DNA from: CAIVPM01 sp049242865 | GTDB lineage: Bacteria; Bacteroidota; Bacteroidia; Chitinophagales; Chitinophagaceae | Direction: 5' to 3' | Assembly (NCBI GenBank): GCA_049242865.1 | Contig: JBMLOR010000156.1 | Location: forward strand, 1 to 24,735 | Length of the DNA: 24,735 nucleotides | Part shown: positions 7,519-14,919 of the stretch, piece after piece | Numbering within the stretch: the first letter of the stretch is position 1 | How the letters are laid out: each line of letters begins with the position of its first letter | Notes under the pieces: model-generated | What the model was told of the DNA's origin: nothing | What the model saw: only the letters and a program-made list of their open reading frames with translations | Database searches by the model: none | Translations under genes and position numbers: made by a program

Positions 7519-8123
7519 AAAAATCAATTGTAGTAGCAACTTGTCTACTTAGTTTTCAAGCTCAAAGTCAAACTTTTGACGAAACTTTAAAAGCATTTAA
7601 AGCAAGTTATAACAGTGAGTATAATAGTAACTATAAAGCAGCCATTAATGATTTGCAAAAAGTATACAAGGCCGATAGTTACGAAATAAACTTGCGTTTG
7701 GGTTGGTTATATTATGCCAATAAAGATTATACAAAAAGTATGGAGCATTATCAAAAAGCTATAGACCTTCGTAAATACAGTACAGAGGCTAGATTTGGAT
7801 TTATTAAGCCAGCCAATGAGAGTAAACAGTATTCAAAAGCCTATGATAAGTATGAGGAAATTTTAAAAATAGATCCATACAATAGTGTGGCTAATTATTG
7901 GGTTGGTGTATATTATTACAACGCCAAAAAATATGATATTGCTTCAAAATATTTTGAATTAGTTGTAAACATGAATCCTTTTGATTATGATAGTAATTAT
8001 ATGCTAGCATGGACTTTTTTAAATTTAGGAAAAGTAAACGATGCTAAAACACTATTTCAGCAAGCACTATTTTACAAGCCAGATGATGCTGCTGCAAAAG
8101 ATGGCTTGAGTAAGTGTAAATAA
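7506..8123 (+). CDS. Secreted tetratricopeptide repeat protein
   Basis: 205 residues with a Sec signal peptide (KKSIVVATCLLSFQAQSQ, cleavage near residue 21-22) and no lipobox cysteine, so probably soluble in the periplasm. The rest is four to five TPR units, for example INLRLGWLYYANKDYTKSMEHY, SVANYWVGVYYYNAKKYDIA and NYMLAWTFLNLGKVNDAKTL. TPRs are protein-protein interaction scaffolds. Its start lies inside the end of the beta-barrel gene (13-base overlap), pointing to coupled translation and a likely complex with that protein. It is the last gene before a strong terminator and so the probable end of the cluster. Confidence 0.8.
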   Translation: MDILKKSIVVATCLLSFQAQSQTFDETLKAFKASYNSEYNSNYKAAINDLQKVYKADSYEINLRLGWLYYANKDYTKSMEHYQKAIDLRKYSTEARFGFIKPANESKQYSKAYDKYEEILKIDPYNSVANYWVGVYYYNAKKYDIASKYFELVVNMNPFDYDSNYMLAWTFLNLGKVNDAKTLFQQALFYKPDDAAAKDGLSKCK

Positions 8124-8184
8124 AGTATTTCAATAGGCATCAAGTGATGTAAAGTTTTAATCTTATTTGGGTTTTTTTCGAACT

Positions 8185-8234
8185 AAACATTTGTTTGTTT
8201 TGTTGTTTACAATTCAAACAAATGTTTTTTTTTG
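8185..8234 (+). terminator. Strong intrinsic terminator closing the RRE cluster
   Basis: A perfect 13-bp stem (AAACATTTGTTTG at 8185-8197 with CAAACAAATGTTT at 8215-8227) is followed by an unbroken T run to about 8233. It lies 62 bases after the TPR gene and bounds the cluster on the right. Confidence 0.9.
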
Positions 8235-8311
8235 TGAGGTTTTATTTTTATAAATTTTACTCATGAAAATCTTTTGTGAGTTTATTTACATGATAATTTT
8301 AAAAGTTGCAT

Positions 8312-9028
8312 ATGGAACACAGTATACCTAAAGTTACACATCGTTTTTTAGATGGGCCAAAACCTAGAACAAATGAACTAGCTTTCGCTTGGAAAGTTTT
8401 TAAAGAGTTTATAAATGCATTTAGAGTGCTGCATTTTGTTGGGCCAGCAATAACTGTGTTTGGCAGTGCAAGGTTTAAAGAAGATAATGAATATTATATT
8501 CAAGCACGTGAAATTGGCAAACGAATTGCAAACTTAGGCTTTGCTACTTTTACAGGTGGTGGCCCTGGTATTATGGAAGCTGCAAATAGAGGTGCTTTTG
8601 AAAATGGAGGTATGAGTGTTGGTTGTAATATTAAACTTCCTTTTGAGCAAAAAGGCAATGAATATGTACATAAAAGTATAGATTTTGAGTATTTTTTTAC
8701 TCGTAAAGTAGTGTTAGTAAAATATTCAAAAGCTTTTGTAATTATGCCAGGTGGCTTTGGTACAATGGACGAGTTGTTTGAAACTTTAACACTTATTCAA
8801 ACCAAAACCATTCAAAATTTTCCTGTAGTTTTATTTGGTAAAAAATATTTCGAACCATTAGTACAGTACATGCAGTTAATGATAGTTGAAAAAACAATTT
8901 CGCCAGAAGATTTAAATTTAGTTCTTTTAACAGATGATTTTGATGAAGCTATAAACCACATTAGTACTTATGTAAAATCAAAACCAAGAAAACAAAAAAC
9001 TAAATGGTGGTTGTTTGAACATAAATAA
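8312..9028 (+). CDS. LOG family protein (TIGR00730 Rossmann fold)
   Basis: 238 residues from the ATG at 8312; an in-frame TTG at 8306 would add two residues and is less likely. The family signatures are clear: GGGPGIMEAANRGA and PGGFGTMDELFE, together the nucleotide-binding and catalytic site of LOG (cytokinin-riboside 5'-monophosphate phosphoribohydrolase) proteins. Bacterial members hydrolyse nucleoside monophosphates to base plus ribose 5-phosphate; their physiological role outside plant-associated bacteria is often unclear. The N-terminal 45 residues before AITVFGSARF form an extension typical of the longer bacterial subgroup. It is a single gene after a terminator and convergent with the aminotransferase. 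Confidence 0.88.
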   Translation: MEHSIPKVTHRFLDGPKPRTNELAFAWKVFKEFINAFRVLHFVGPAITVFGSARFKEDNEYYIQAREIGKRIANLGFATFTGGGPGIMEAANRGAFENGGMSVGCNIKLPFEQKGNEYVHKSIDFEYFFTRKVVLVKYSKAFVIMPGGFGTMDELFETLTLIQTKTIQNFPVVLFGKKYFEPLVQYMQLMIVEKTISPEDLNLVLLTDDFDEAINHISTYVKSKPRKQKTKWWLFEHK

Positions 9029-9058
9029 TTTTTACACTTAATTTTTCAATTTTTACTA

Positions 9059-9082
9059 AAACTAAATTTTTTGATTTAGTTT
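9059..9082. terminator. Hairpin between convergent genes
   Basis: A 9-bp inverted repeat, AAACTAAAT / ATTTAGTTT, with a 6-base loop overlaps the stop codon of the minus-strand aminotransferase. T runs are short on both sides, so it may be a weak bidirectional terminator. Confidence 0.4.
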
Positions 9083-10416
9083 GCCTGATAATGTTCATCT
9101 GCAATTTTCAAAGCTTCACTTATTATGGCTAAGCCTTCATCAATTTCGGTTTTAGTAATACATAAAGGAGGAGCAATAAATACATAATTCCACCTTACAA
9201 AGGTGTACATACCTAGTTCTTTTATTTTAGCAGCCACTTTGTTCATTATTTCCATTTCATTGGGCTTGGCATTAAAAGGTGCCATTGGTTCTTTGGTAAC
9301 TTTATTTTTCACAATTTCTAAACAACCAAGTAAGCCTGTATTTCGCCAATCGCCAATTGAGGGATGTTTTTGTTTTAACAATTCAATTTTTTCGTTCAAA
9401 TAATTCCCCATTGTTGCTGCATTTTCAATTAGGTTTTCATCTTCATAAATTTTTAATGTTTCTAAGGCAGCAGCACATCCTACAGCATGTGCACTATAGG
9501 TAAGCCCAAGCCATAAAACATTATCATCATAATGTTTGCTTATTTTTTCGCTTACAATCAAAGCCCCAAAAGGAATATATCCACTAGTGATGCCTTTTGC
9601 AGTAGCAATCATATCTGGTATTACATCATGATTATCAATTCCAAACCATTTTCCTGTACGGCCCCAACCACTCATTACTTCATCAATAATTAATAAAATT
9701 CCGTGCTTGTCGCAAATGGCTCTTAATTTGGTAAAATAATCTTTAGGATATTTTATGCAACCACTACTTCCACTTTCGCCTTCCATTAAAATAGCAGCTA
9801 CATTTTGTGGACCTTCAAAGTCAATTACTCTTTCAATATGGCTTACACATTCGTATTGGCATTTGCCAAAAGTTTGCCCAAATGGGCAACGATAGCAAAA
9901 AGGATCTTCAACATGAACAAAATTTGGAGCTTGTTGGCTATCAGCTGCCAGTTTTCTTGGGTCGCCTCCAGCACTCATAGCTGCATAACTAGCACCATGA
10001 AAAGCCCTATATTTTGTAATTATTTTATGTCTGCCAGTGTATAGCCTTGCCAATTTTATGGCATTGTCAATTGCAGTTGCACCACAAACGGTAAATAAGG
10101 TTTTAGTTAAACCTTTTGGGGCAATACTAGCAATTTTTTTACCCAATTCGCCCCTAACTTCTGTTACACAACTTGGAGTTACATAGGCAACTTGTTGCAT
10201 TTGTTTTACAACAGCATCAGTAACACGTTGATTGCCATGCCCAATATTTACATTCATTAATCCACTGCTAAAATCAATATATTTTTGTCCATCATAATCA
10301 TACAAATACACGCCCTTAGCTTCTTTAATGGCAATTGGATTTATTCCCTTTTGTTTACTCCAACTAAATAGTGTGTAATCTAAATTGTTTTGAATAATTT
10401 CTTTAGAAGATGACAT
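9076..10416 (-). CDS. Class III (omega) PLP-dependent aminotransferase
   Basis: 446 residues, full length for class III enzymes. Features are the N-terminal dimer region with DGQKYIDFSSGLMNVNIGHG, CGATAIDNAIKLAR (phosphate cup), RAFHGASYAA, IIDEVMSGWGRTGKW (D245 binds the pyridine nitrogen) and the PLP lysine K274 in TAKGITSGYIPFGA. The family moves amino groups between an amine or omega-amino acid (GABA, beta-alanine, taurine, putrescine and others) and a keto acid; the exact substrate is open. A four-cysteine segment at 174-190 (C-x2-C-x8-C-x3-C) is noteworthy. The gene is monocistronic as far as seen, convergent with the LOG gene and divergent from the DUF3127 gene. Confidence 0.88.
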   Translation of the reverse strand: MSSSKEIIQNNLDYTLFSWSKQKGINPIAIKEAKGVYLYDYDGQKYIDFSSGLMNVNIGHGNQRVTDAVVKQMQQVAYVTPSCVTEVRGELGKKIASIAPKGLTKTLFTVCGATAIDNAIKLARLYTGRHKIITKYRAFHGASYAAMSAGGDPRKLAADSQQAPNFVHVEDPFCYRCPFGQTFGKCQYECVSHIERVIDFEGPQNVAAILMEGESGSSGCIKYPKDYFTKLRAICDKHGILLIIDEVMSGWGRTGKWFGIDNHDVIPDMIATAKGITSGYIPFGALIVSEKISKHYDDNVLWLGLTYSAHAVGCAAALETLKIYEDENLIENAATMGNYLNEKIELLKQKHPSIGDWRNTGLLGCLEIVKNKVTKEPMAPFNAKPNEMEIMNKVAAKIKELGMYTFVRWNYVFIAPPLCITKTEIDEGLAIISEALKIADEHYQAN

Positions 10417-10565
10417 GGCAATAGTTTTAATTGTTTATAACTTCAACCAACTCACACAATTTTAGTAGTAATGAGGTGGAATGTTAATTGATTTTTAAAT
10501 GTAAGTACTATTTTTTACTACTGAAATCAGAATTTTTGAATTATGCTTCAAACCATAAATATATC

Positions 10566-10573
10566 TACATTTG
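10566..10573 (+). promoter_or_regulatory. Candidate -7 element of the DUF3127 gene
   Basis: TACATTTG fits the Bacteroidota TAnnTTTG -7 consensus and lies 13 bases before the chosen ATG at 10587. No good TTG -33 partner is seen at the usual spacing, so the call is tentative. Confidence 0.35.
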
Positions 10574-10586
10574 CTTAAAAAATATT

Positions 10587-10964
10587 ATGAGTTTTGAAGT
10601 AACAGGAAAGTTAATTGTAAAATACGATGTTCAGCAAAAAACAGAATCGTTTAAATCTCGTGAATTTGTTATTGAAAAAATTGACGATGTGCAAGGAAGA
10701 ATGATAAGCAACTTCATTAAATTTCAGTGTGTACAAGATAGAACAGCTATGGTTGACAGATTTAATATTGGTGATGATGTAAAAGTTTCGTTCAATATTA
10801 GAGGAACAAAATGGAATAAAGATGGTAAAGATTTATTCTTTACAAATCTTGATGCATGGAGAATGGAAACTGTAAAAATGGGAGGAGATGCTGCACCTCA
10901 AAATAACGATTTGCCTGATAATTTTTTACCAAACGACGCTGTAGTTGATGATTTGCCTTTTTAA
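10587..10964 (+). CDS. DUF3127 protein, OB-fold/SSB-like
   Basis: 125 residues from ATG 10587. The frame runs further upstream to 10488, but those codons read as AT-rich non-family sequence and a promoter element lies inside them. From MSFEVTGKLIVKYDVQQKT through KFQCVQDR, GDDVKVSFNIRGTKW and FFTNLDAW it matches the small Bacteroidota family DUF3127, whose alternating strands suggest an OB fold. The C-terminus is a flexible acidic tail ending in DDLPF, the same kind of ending as bacterial single-stranded-DNA-binding protein (DDIPF). A single-stranded nucleic-acid-binding role is therefore inferred. Only 25 bases separate it from the next gene, so the two are probably co-transcribed. Confidence 0.8.
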   Translation: MSFEVTGKLIVKYDVQQKTESFKSREFVIEKIDDVQGRMISNFIKFQCVQDRTAMVDRFNIGDDVKVSFNIRGTKWNKDGKDLFFTNLDAWRMETVKMGGDAAPQNNDLPDNFLPNDAVVDDLPF

Positions 10965-10989
10965 ATTTATTTGCTTGAATTAATAAGTA

Positions 10990-12585
10990 ATGCCAAAGCA
11001 AGTAATACTAAAACTAAAACCAGAAGAGGCTTTTGATGATGAAGTTTTAATGCAACTTATTGCCAAAACTTTAAAAATATTTAGGAAAACTATTGCTGGT
11101 TATCGTTTCGTTAAGCAAAGTATTGATGCACGTAGTAGGCAGCAAATTTGGATTAATGCTACACTTGAAGTTTTTATTAACGAGGTTGTACAGCCTTTGA
11201 CTTTACAAAGCTATAAGCTGCAAAATGTGCAAAATGCTACAAAGCAAGTAGTAATAGTAGGGGCTGGACCAGCGGGTTTATTTGCAGCTTTGCAATTACT
11301 TGAACAAGGGATAAAACCCATAATTTTAGAAAGAGGAAAAAATGTAAAAGACCGCCGTAGAGATTTGGCACAACTCAATAAATACGGAATTTTAAACGAA
11401 GAAAGTAATTATTGTTTTGGCGAAGGTGGTGCAGGCACTTATAGTGATGGTAAATTATATACCAGAAGCAACAAAAGAGGCAATATAGAAAAAATTTTAC
11501 ATTGTTTTGTACAGTATGGTGCCGATGAAAGTATATTGTACAAAGCACACCCTCATATTGGGACAAATAAGCTCCCTAAAATAATTACTAATATTCGAGA
11601 AGCCATAATTGCACACGGTGGTGAAATTCACTTTAATCAAAAAGTAAATGATATTGTAGTTGAAAATGACTGCATCAAAGCTGTAAAAACTAGTGTTGGC
11701 AATAGTTTTAGTGGAAATGCTTATATATTAGCTACTGGTCATAGTGCTAATGATGTATATGAATTGCTGTACACCAAAAATGTTTTGTTAGAAAGTAAGC
11801 CATTTGCTTTAGGTGTAAGAATTGAACATCAGCAAAATATTATAGATGCCTGTCAATATCACACACCAATTAATGAACAAAGGAAAAGTTATTTGCCCCC
11901 AGCTAGTTATAGTTTGGTAGAACAGGTAAATGGGAGAGGAGTGTTTAGCTTTTGTATGTGCCCTGGAGGAATAATTGCCCCAGCAGCAACCAAAAACAAA
12001 CATTTAGTAGTTAATGGGTGGAGTCCTAGTAAGCGTGATAATGAACATGCCAATAGTGGTATGGTGGTGCAAGTATTTTTGGAAGATGCTTTAGCGTATT
12101 TTAAGCAACAAAACATAAAAGGGTATGATGCTTTGCATCCTTTGGCTTTACTGCATTTTCAATCTTTAATTGAAGCTAAAGCTTTTGAGGTTGGTGGAGG
12201 AAATTTTGTAGCTCCAGCACAAAGAGTTGTAGATTTTTGCACCAATAAAACTTCAAATAGTTTGCCAACTTGTTCTTATCACCCAGGGCTACATGCAACA
12301 AATTTGGAAAAAGTATTACCCAATTTTGTGCATCAAACTTTGCAACAAGGAATTAAGGCTTTTGGTGCTAGAATGAAAGGTTATTATACCAATGATGCAG
12401 TAGTTGTAGGTGTAGAAAGTAGAACGTCTTCTCCAGTTCGTATTCCTAGAGATAAAGAGAAATATCATCATCCTCAAATAAAAAATTTATACCCCTGTGC
12501 CGAAGGGGCAGGATATGCAGGAGGAATTGTAAGTGCTGCTATGGATGGAGAGAACGTTGCAAAAGCAATTGCTTTGCAAATCTAA
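10990..12585 (+). CDS. FAD-dependent oxidoreductase (COG2509 type)
   Basis: 531 residues. The first 80 form an alpha/beta domain seen in this family (LKLKPEEAFDDEVLMQLIAK...). The FAD Rossmann motif VVIVGAGPAGLFAALQ follows, with GAGPAG at 91-96, then ERGKNVKDRRRDLAQLN, EGGAGTYSDGKLYTR and a C-terminal FAD-contact block with CAEGAGYAGGIVSAAMDG. It belongs to the uncharacterised FAD-dependent dehydrogenases grouped as COG2509. The cofactor is secure; the substrate is unknown. It follows the DUF3127 gene on the same strand by 25 bases. Confidence 0.85.
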   Translation: MPKQVILKLKPEEAFDDEVLMQLIAKTLKIFRKTIAGYRFVKQSIDARSRQQIWINATLEVFINEVVQPLTLQSYKLQNVQNATKQVVIVGAGPAGLFAALQLLEQGIKPIILERGKNVKDRRRDLAQLNKYGILNEESNYCFGEGGAGTYSDGKLYTRSNKRGNIEKILHCFVQYGADESILYKAHPHIGTNKLPKIITNIREAIIAHGGEIHFNQKVNDIVVENDCIKAVKTSVGNSFSGNAYILATGHSANDVYELLYTKNVLLESKPFALGVRIEHQQNIIDACQYHTPINEQRKSYLPPASYSLVEQVNGRGVFSFCMCPGGIIAPAATKNKHLVVNGWSPSKRDNEHANSGMVVQVFLEDALAYFKQQNIKGYDALHPLALLHFQSLIEAKAFEVGGGNFVAPAQRVVDFCTNKTSNSLPTCSYHPGLHATNLEKVLPNFVHQTLQQGIKAFGARMKGYYTNDAVVVGVESRTSSPVRIPRDKEKYHHPQIKNLYPCAEGAGYAGGIVSAAMDGENVAKAIALQI

Positions 12586-12632
12586 AATTTGTAATTTAAA
12601 AGCTTAAACTATAAACTTAAACTTTGTTATGA

Positions 12633-12640
12633 TACATTTG
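12633..12640 (+). promoter_or_regulatory. Candidate -7 element of the aldo/keto reductase gene
   Basis: TACATTTG matches TAnnTTTG and lies 19 bases upstream of the ATG at 12660. I see no matching TTG -33 element at 19-21 bases, so this is weak. Confidence 0.35.
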
Positions 12641-12659
12641 TTATATAAAAAATAATTTT

Positions 12660-13649
12660 ATGCAATATAGATACATGGGGAAAACTGGCTTACAACTTAG
12701 TATTTTAAGCTTTGGTAGTTGGGTAACCTTTCATAAGCAAATTGCCGATAATACAGCAGATGAATTAATGGGTATTGCTTATGATGCTGGAGTAAACTTT
12801 TTTGATAATGCAGAAGTATATGCTTTAGGAAAAAGTGAAGAAATGATGGGAAGAGTATTAAAGCAAAAACAGTGGGATAGAACTAGCTATGTATTAAGCA
12901 GCAAAGCTTATTTTGGCTTTAGAGGTAAAGAAAACAAACCTAACCAAACTGGGCTTTCACGCAAGCATTTAACTGAAGCTTGCCACGAGGCTTTACAGCG
13001 GTTACAAACTGATTATTTAGACATTTATTTCTGTCATAGACCGGATAAAAATGTGCCTATTGAAGAAGTAGTACTTACCATGAATACCTTAATTAATCAA
13101 GGGAAAATTTTGTATTGGGGTACTAGCGAATGGAGTGGTGTAGAAATAATGGAAGCTCATAAAGTTGCCAAAGATTATCGTTTAATTGGCCCTCAAGTTG
13201 AGCAACCACAGTACAATTTATTTCATAGAGAAAAACTGGAAAATGAGTATTTGCAAATATTTAAAAATGTAGGGTTAGGTACAACTATTTGGAGCCCACT
13301 AGCAGCAGGTTTACTTACTGGTAAATACAACGATGGTATTCCTGCAGACTCTAGAATGGCAATTGAAGGGTTTGATTGGTTAAAAGATAGATGGATTGTA
13401 GAAGATAAAATTAATAAGGTAAAACAACTACAATTAATTGCAAACGAATTAAATGTAAGTGTTGCCAATCTTAGTATAGCTTGGTGTGTAAACAATTGTA
13501 ATGTAACTACAGCCATTCTTGGAGCAACCAAAAAAGAACAGTTACAAGAAACTCTAAAAGCCCTCGATGTTTTGCCAATGCTTACACCTGAAGTGTTAAG
13601 TAAAATAAATGATGTAATGGATACTAAACCAAAATTGGCTGAGTTTTAG
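12660..13649 (+). CDS. Aldo/keto reductase (Kv-beta / YghZ-like)
   Basis: 329 residues with the complete AKR catalytic tetrad: D49 and Y54 (NFFDNAEVY), K82 (LSSKAYF) and H126 (YFCHRPD). YWGTSEWSG, PQVEQPQYNLF and the NADPH-binding WSPLAAGLLTGKY follow, which place it with the potassium-channel beta-subunit/YghZ-like group. Enzymes of this group reduce aldehydes or ketones with NADPH in the cytoplasm; the physiological substrate cannot be read. No linked channel gene is present. It is a single gene 74 bases after the FAD protein, with a possible promoter of its own. Confidence 0.9.
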   Translation: MQYRYMGKTGLQLSILSFGSWVTFHKQIADNTADELMGIAYDAGVNFFDNAEVYALGKSEEMMGRVLKQKQWDRTSYVLSSKAYFGFRGKENKPNQTGLSRKHLTEACHEALQRLQTDYLDIYFCHRPDKNVPIEEVVLTMNTLINQGKILYWGTSEWSGVEIMEAHKVAKDYRLIGPQVEQPQYNLFHREKLENEYLQIFKNVGLGTTIWSPLAAGLLTGKYNDGIPADSRMAIEGFDWLKDRWIVEDKINKVKQLQLIANELNVSVANLSIAWCVNNCNVTTAILGATKKEQLQETLKALDVLPMLTPEVLSKINDVMDTKPKLAEF

Positions 13650-13693
13650 CCATTTTTATAAAGATATTGGTGGATTTTTGGGATTTGAAATGA

Positions 13694-14509
13694 TTGAGTA
13701 TGAAAATTACAAGTGCTTTATTTTTAATTTTATTTATTTCATCTTGTAACCATTCATTTACATTATCTAAAAAAAAATATGCTGAAAATGCAAGTTTTAT
13801 AACAGGCACAGAATTTTATAAATTAACAAATACATATAACTGGAAGCAAAGAGATTCGTTTGCTTTAACTCAATTGCTACAACGGAAATTTCCTGATTTT
13901 TTTTCAAGATTTGTACCTATAAATTCAACTATTATAAATGCAAATGGAGAAAAAATAAATGCCACTTTTTATGTATCACAAGATTATGTTTGTATTGGTA
14001 CAAATGAAGACTGGGCAAGAGTGCCACTTACTCCAATGGCAGCACAATTAATTGCGGATAGTTTTAATTGCTTTTTGCCAACACCTAAACTGGTTGATTT
14101 AATATATAGCCAAGCCAAAGTAAAGTTAGAACCACAGCCAATGTTTATATATAGAGATAGTAGTATAACTATGTGGCAGCATCATTTAATTATAGAGGGA
14201 CAAAGAAAAAATCGTAAAGGATTAATTGCAGGAATTAAAAAAGATGTTGTACTTACTCCAAAGTTGTTAGAGCCAAAGAATGGCAATAAAGTGGCTATTT
14301 ATGGATGGCATAAATTAAATGGAAAGCCAATTCAACCTGTTTATGCAGGTCATATAAATTGGTATGTTGATTATAGTCATGGCATAAGATTAGTGTACCG
14401 AAAAGTAAAAGTAAATAAGCAATGGATGGATTATCAGCAAATAATGAAAGACCCATTATTAAAGCAACTGATTTGCGACGAGGAAGCTTGTGGCTTTTTG
14501 AAGTATTAA
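13694..14509 (+). CDS. Lipoprotein of unknown function
   Basis: 271 residues. A short lipoprotein signal (MKITSALFLILFISSC, from M1 or M3) ends in a lipobox with the acylated Cys at 18, followed by N-H-S. The mature part is about 250 residues with no domain I can name. Its most distinctive stretch is GWHKLNGKPIQP followed by HINWYVDYSHGIRLV near residues 207-235, with dense aromatic and His/Asp content that looks like an active or binding site. I have an impression of similar motifs in other bacterial secreted proteins of unknown function. Its stop codon overlaps the start of an in-frame extension of the next gene; the real padR start is 60 bases further on. Confidence 0.7.
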   Translation: MSMKITSALFLILFISSCNHSFTLSKKKYAENASFITGTEFYKLTNTYNWKQRDSFALTQLLQRKFPDFFSRFVPINSTIINANGEKINATFYVSQDYVCIGTNEDWARVPLTPMAAQLIADSFNCFLPTPKLVDLIYSQAKVKLEPQPMFIYRDSSITMWQHHLIIEGQRKNRKGLIAGIKKDVVLTPKLLEPKNGNKVAIYGWHKLNGKPIQPVYAGHINWYVDYSHGIRLVYRKVKVNKQWMDYQQIMKDPLLKQLICDEEACGFLKY

Positions 14510-14521
14510 TTGTGGAGACAA

Positions 14522-14542
14522 ATACATAAATTACTTATGTAT
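14522..14542. promoter_or_regulatory. Palindrome, candidate PadR operator
   Basis: ATACATAA and TTATGTAT form a perfect 8-bp inverted repeat with a 5-base spacer, placed about 30 bases before the padR start and just upstream of its -7 box. PadR proteins often bind ACAT/ATGT-type dyads and repress their own operons, so this is a likely autoregulatory site. Confidence 0.5.
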
Positions 14543-14557
14543 ATGTTATATAGGTAT

Positions 14558-14565
14558 TATATTTG
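14558..14565 (+). promoter_or_regulatory. -7 promoter element of the padR operon
   Basis: TATATTTG fits TAnnTTTG. The ATG at 14570 begins only five bases later, which would put transcription start at or next to the start codon and make the mRNA leaderless or nearly so. The -33 element is unclear. Confidence 0.45.
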
Positions 14566-14569
14566 TGGC

Positions 14570-14908
14570 ATGAATAAATCTAGTTTATACAAAGGATGTT
14601 TGGAGCCTATTTTGCTTAAATTGCTAAAAGATAATGGTAAGATGTATGGTTATCAGATAACACAAAAAGTGAAAGAACTTACGTTGAATGAATTACAAAT
14701 TACTGAAGGTGCGTTGTATCCATTGTTGCATAAGTTAGAGTCTGATGGTATTTTAGAAACTGAAATTGAATACATTGGAAATAGGATTAGAAAATATTAC
14801 ACACTTACAAAAGTTGGAAAAAAACAATCCATTATTGTAGCTAAAGAGATGGATTTGTTTTTGCAAAGCTTAAAAAATATTTTGCAACCTACATTGGCTA
14901 AATCGTAA
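14570..14908 (+). CDS. PadR family transcriptional regulator
   Basis: 112 residues from ATG 14570. The frame extends up to a TTG at 14510, but that part overlaps the promoter and palindrome and carries no family sequence. Winged-helix PadR features are clear: LEPILLKLLKDNGKMYGYQI, the recognition-helix region LQITEGALYPLLHKLESDG and the wing GNRIRKYYTLTKVGK. It binds DNA as a dimer and usually represses its own operon. It is followed 11 bases later by a HAAS-like membrane protein gene, the common PadR plus membrane sensor/effector arrangement. Confidence 0.88.
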   Translation: MNKSSLYKGCLEPILLKLLKDNGKMYGYQITQKVKELTLNELQITEGALYPLLHKLESDGILETEIEYIGNRIRKYYTLTKVGKKQSIIVAKEMDLFLQSLKNILQPTLAKS

Positions 14909-14919
14909 AGTTTAAAGTT

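Noticed and set aside
10488..10586. N-terminal extension of the DUF3127 protein (33 codons)
   Set aside because: The family begins at MSFEVTG; the extension reads as intergenic sequence and contains a likely promoter element.
13223..13531. 102-codon minus-strand ORF inside the aldo/keto reductase gene
   Set aside because: Antisense shadow of a conserved coding region; no start context or family signal.
14510..14569. N-terminal extension of the first PadR protein from a TTG
   Set aside because: It spans the operator-like palindrome and -7 box, and PadR homology begins after ATG 14570.
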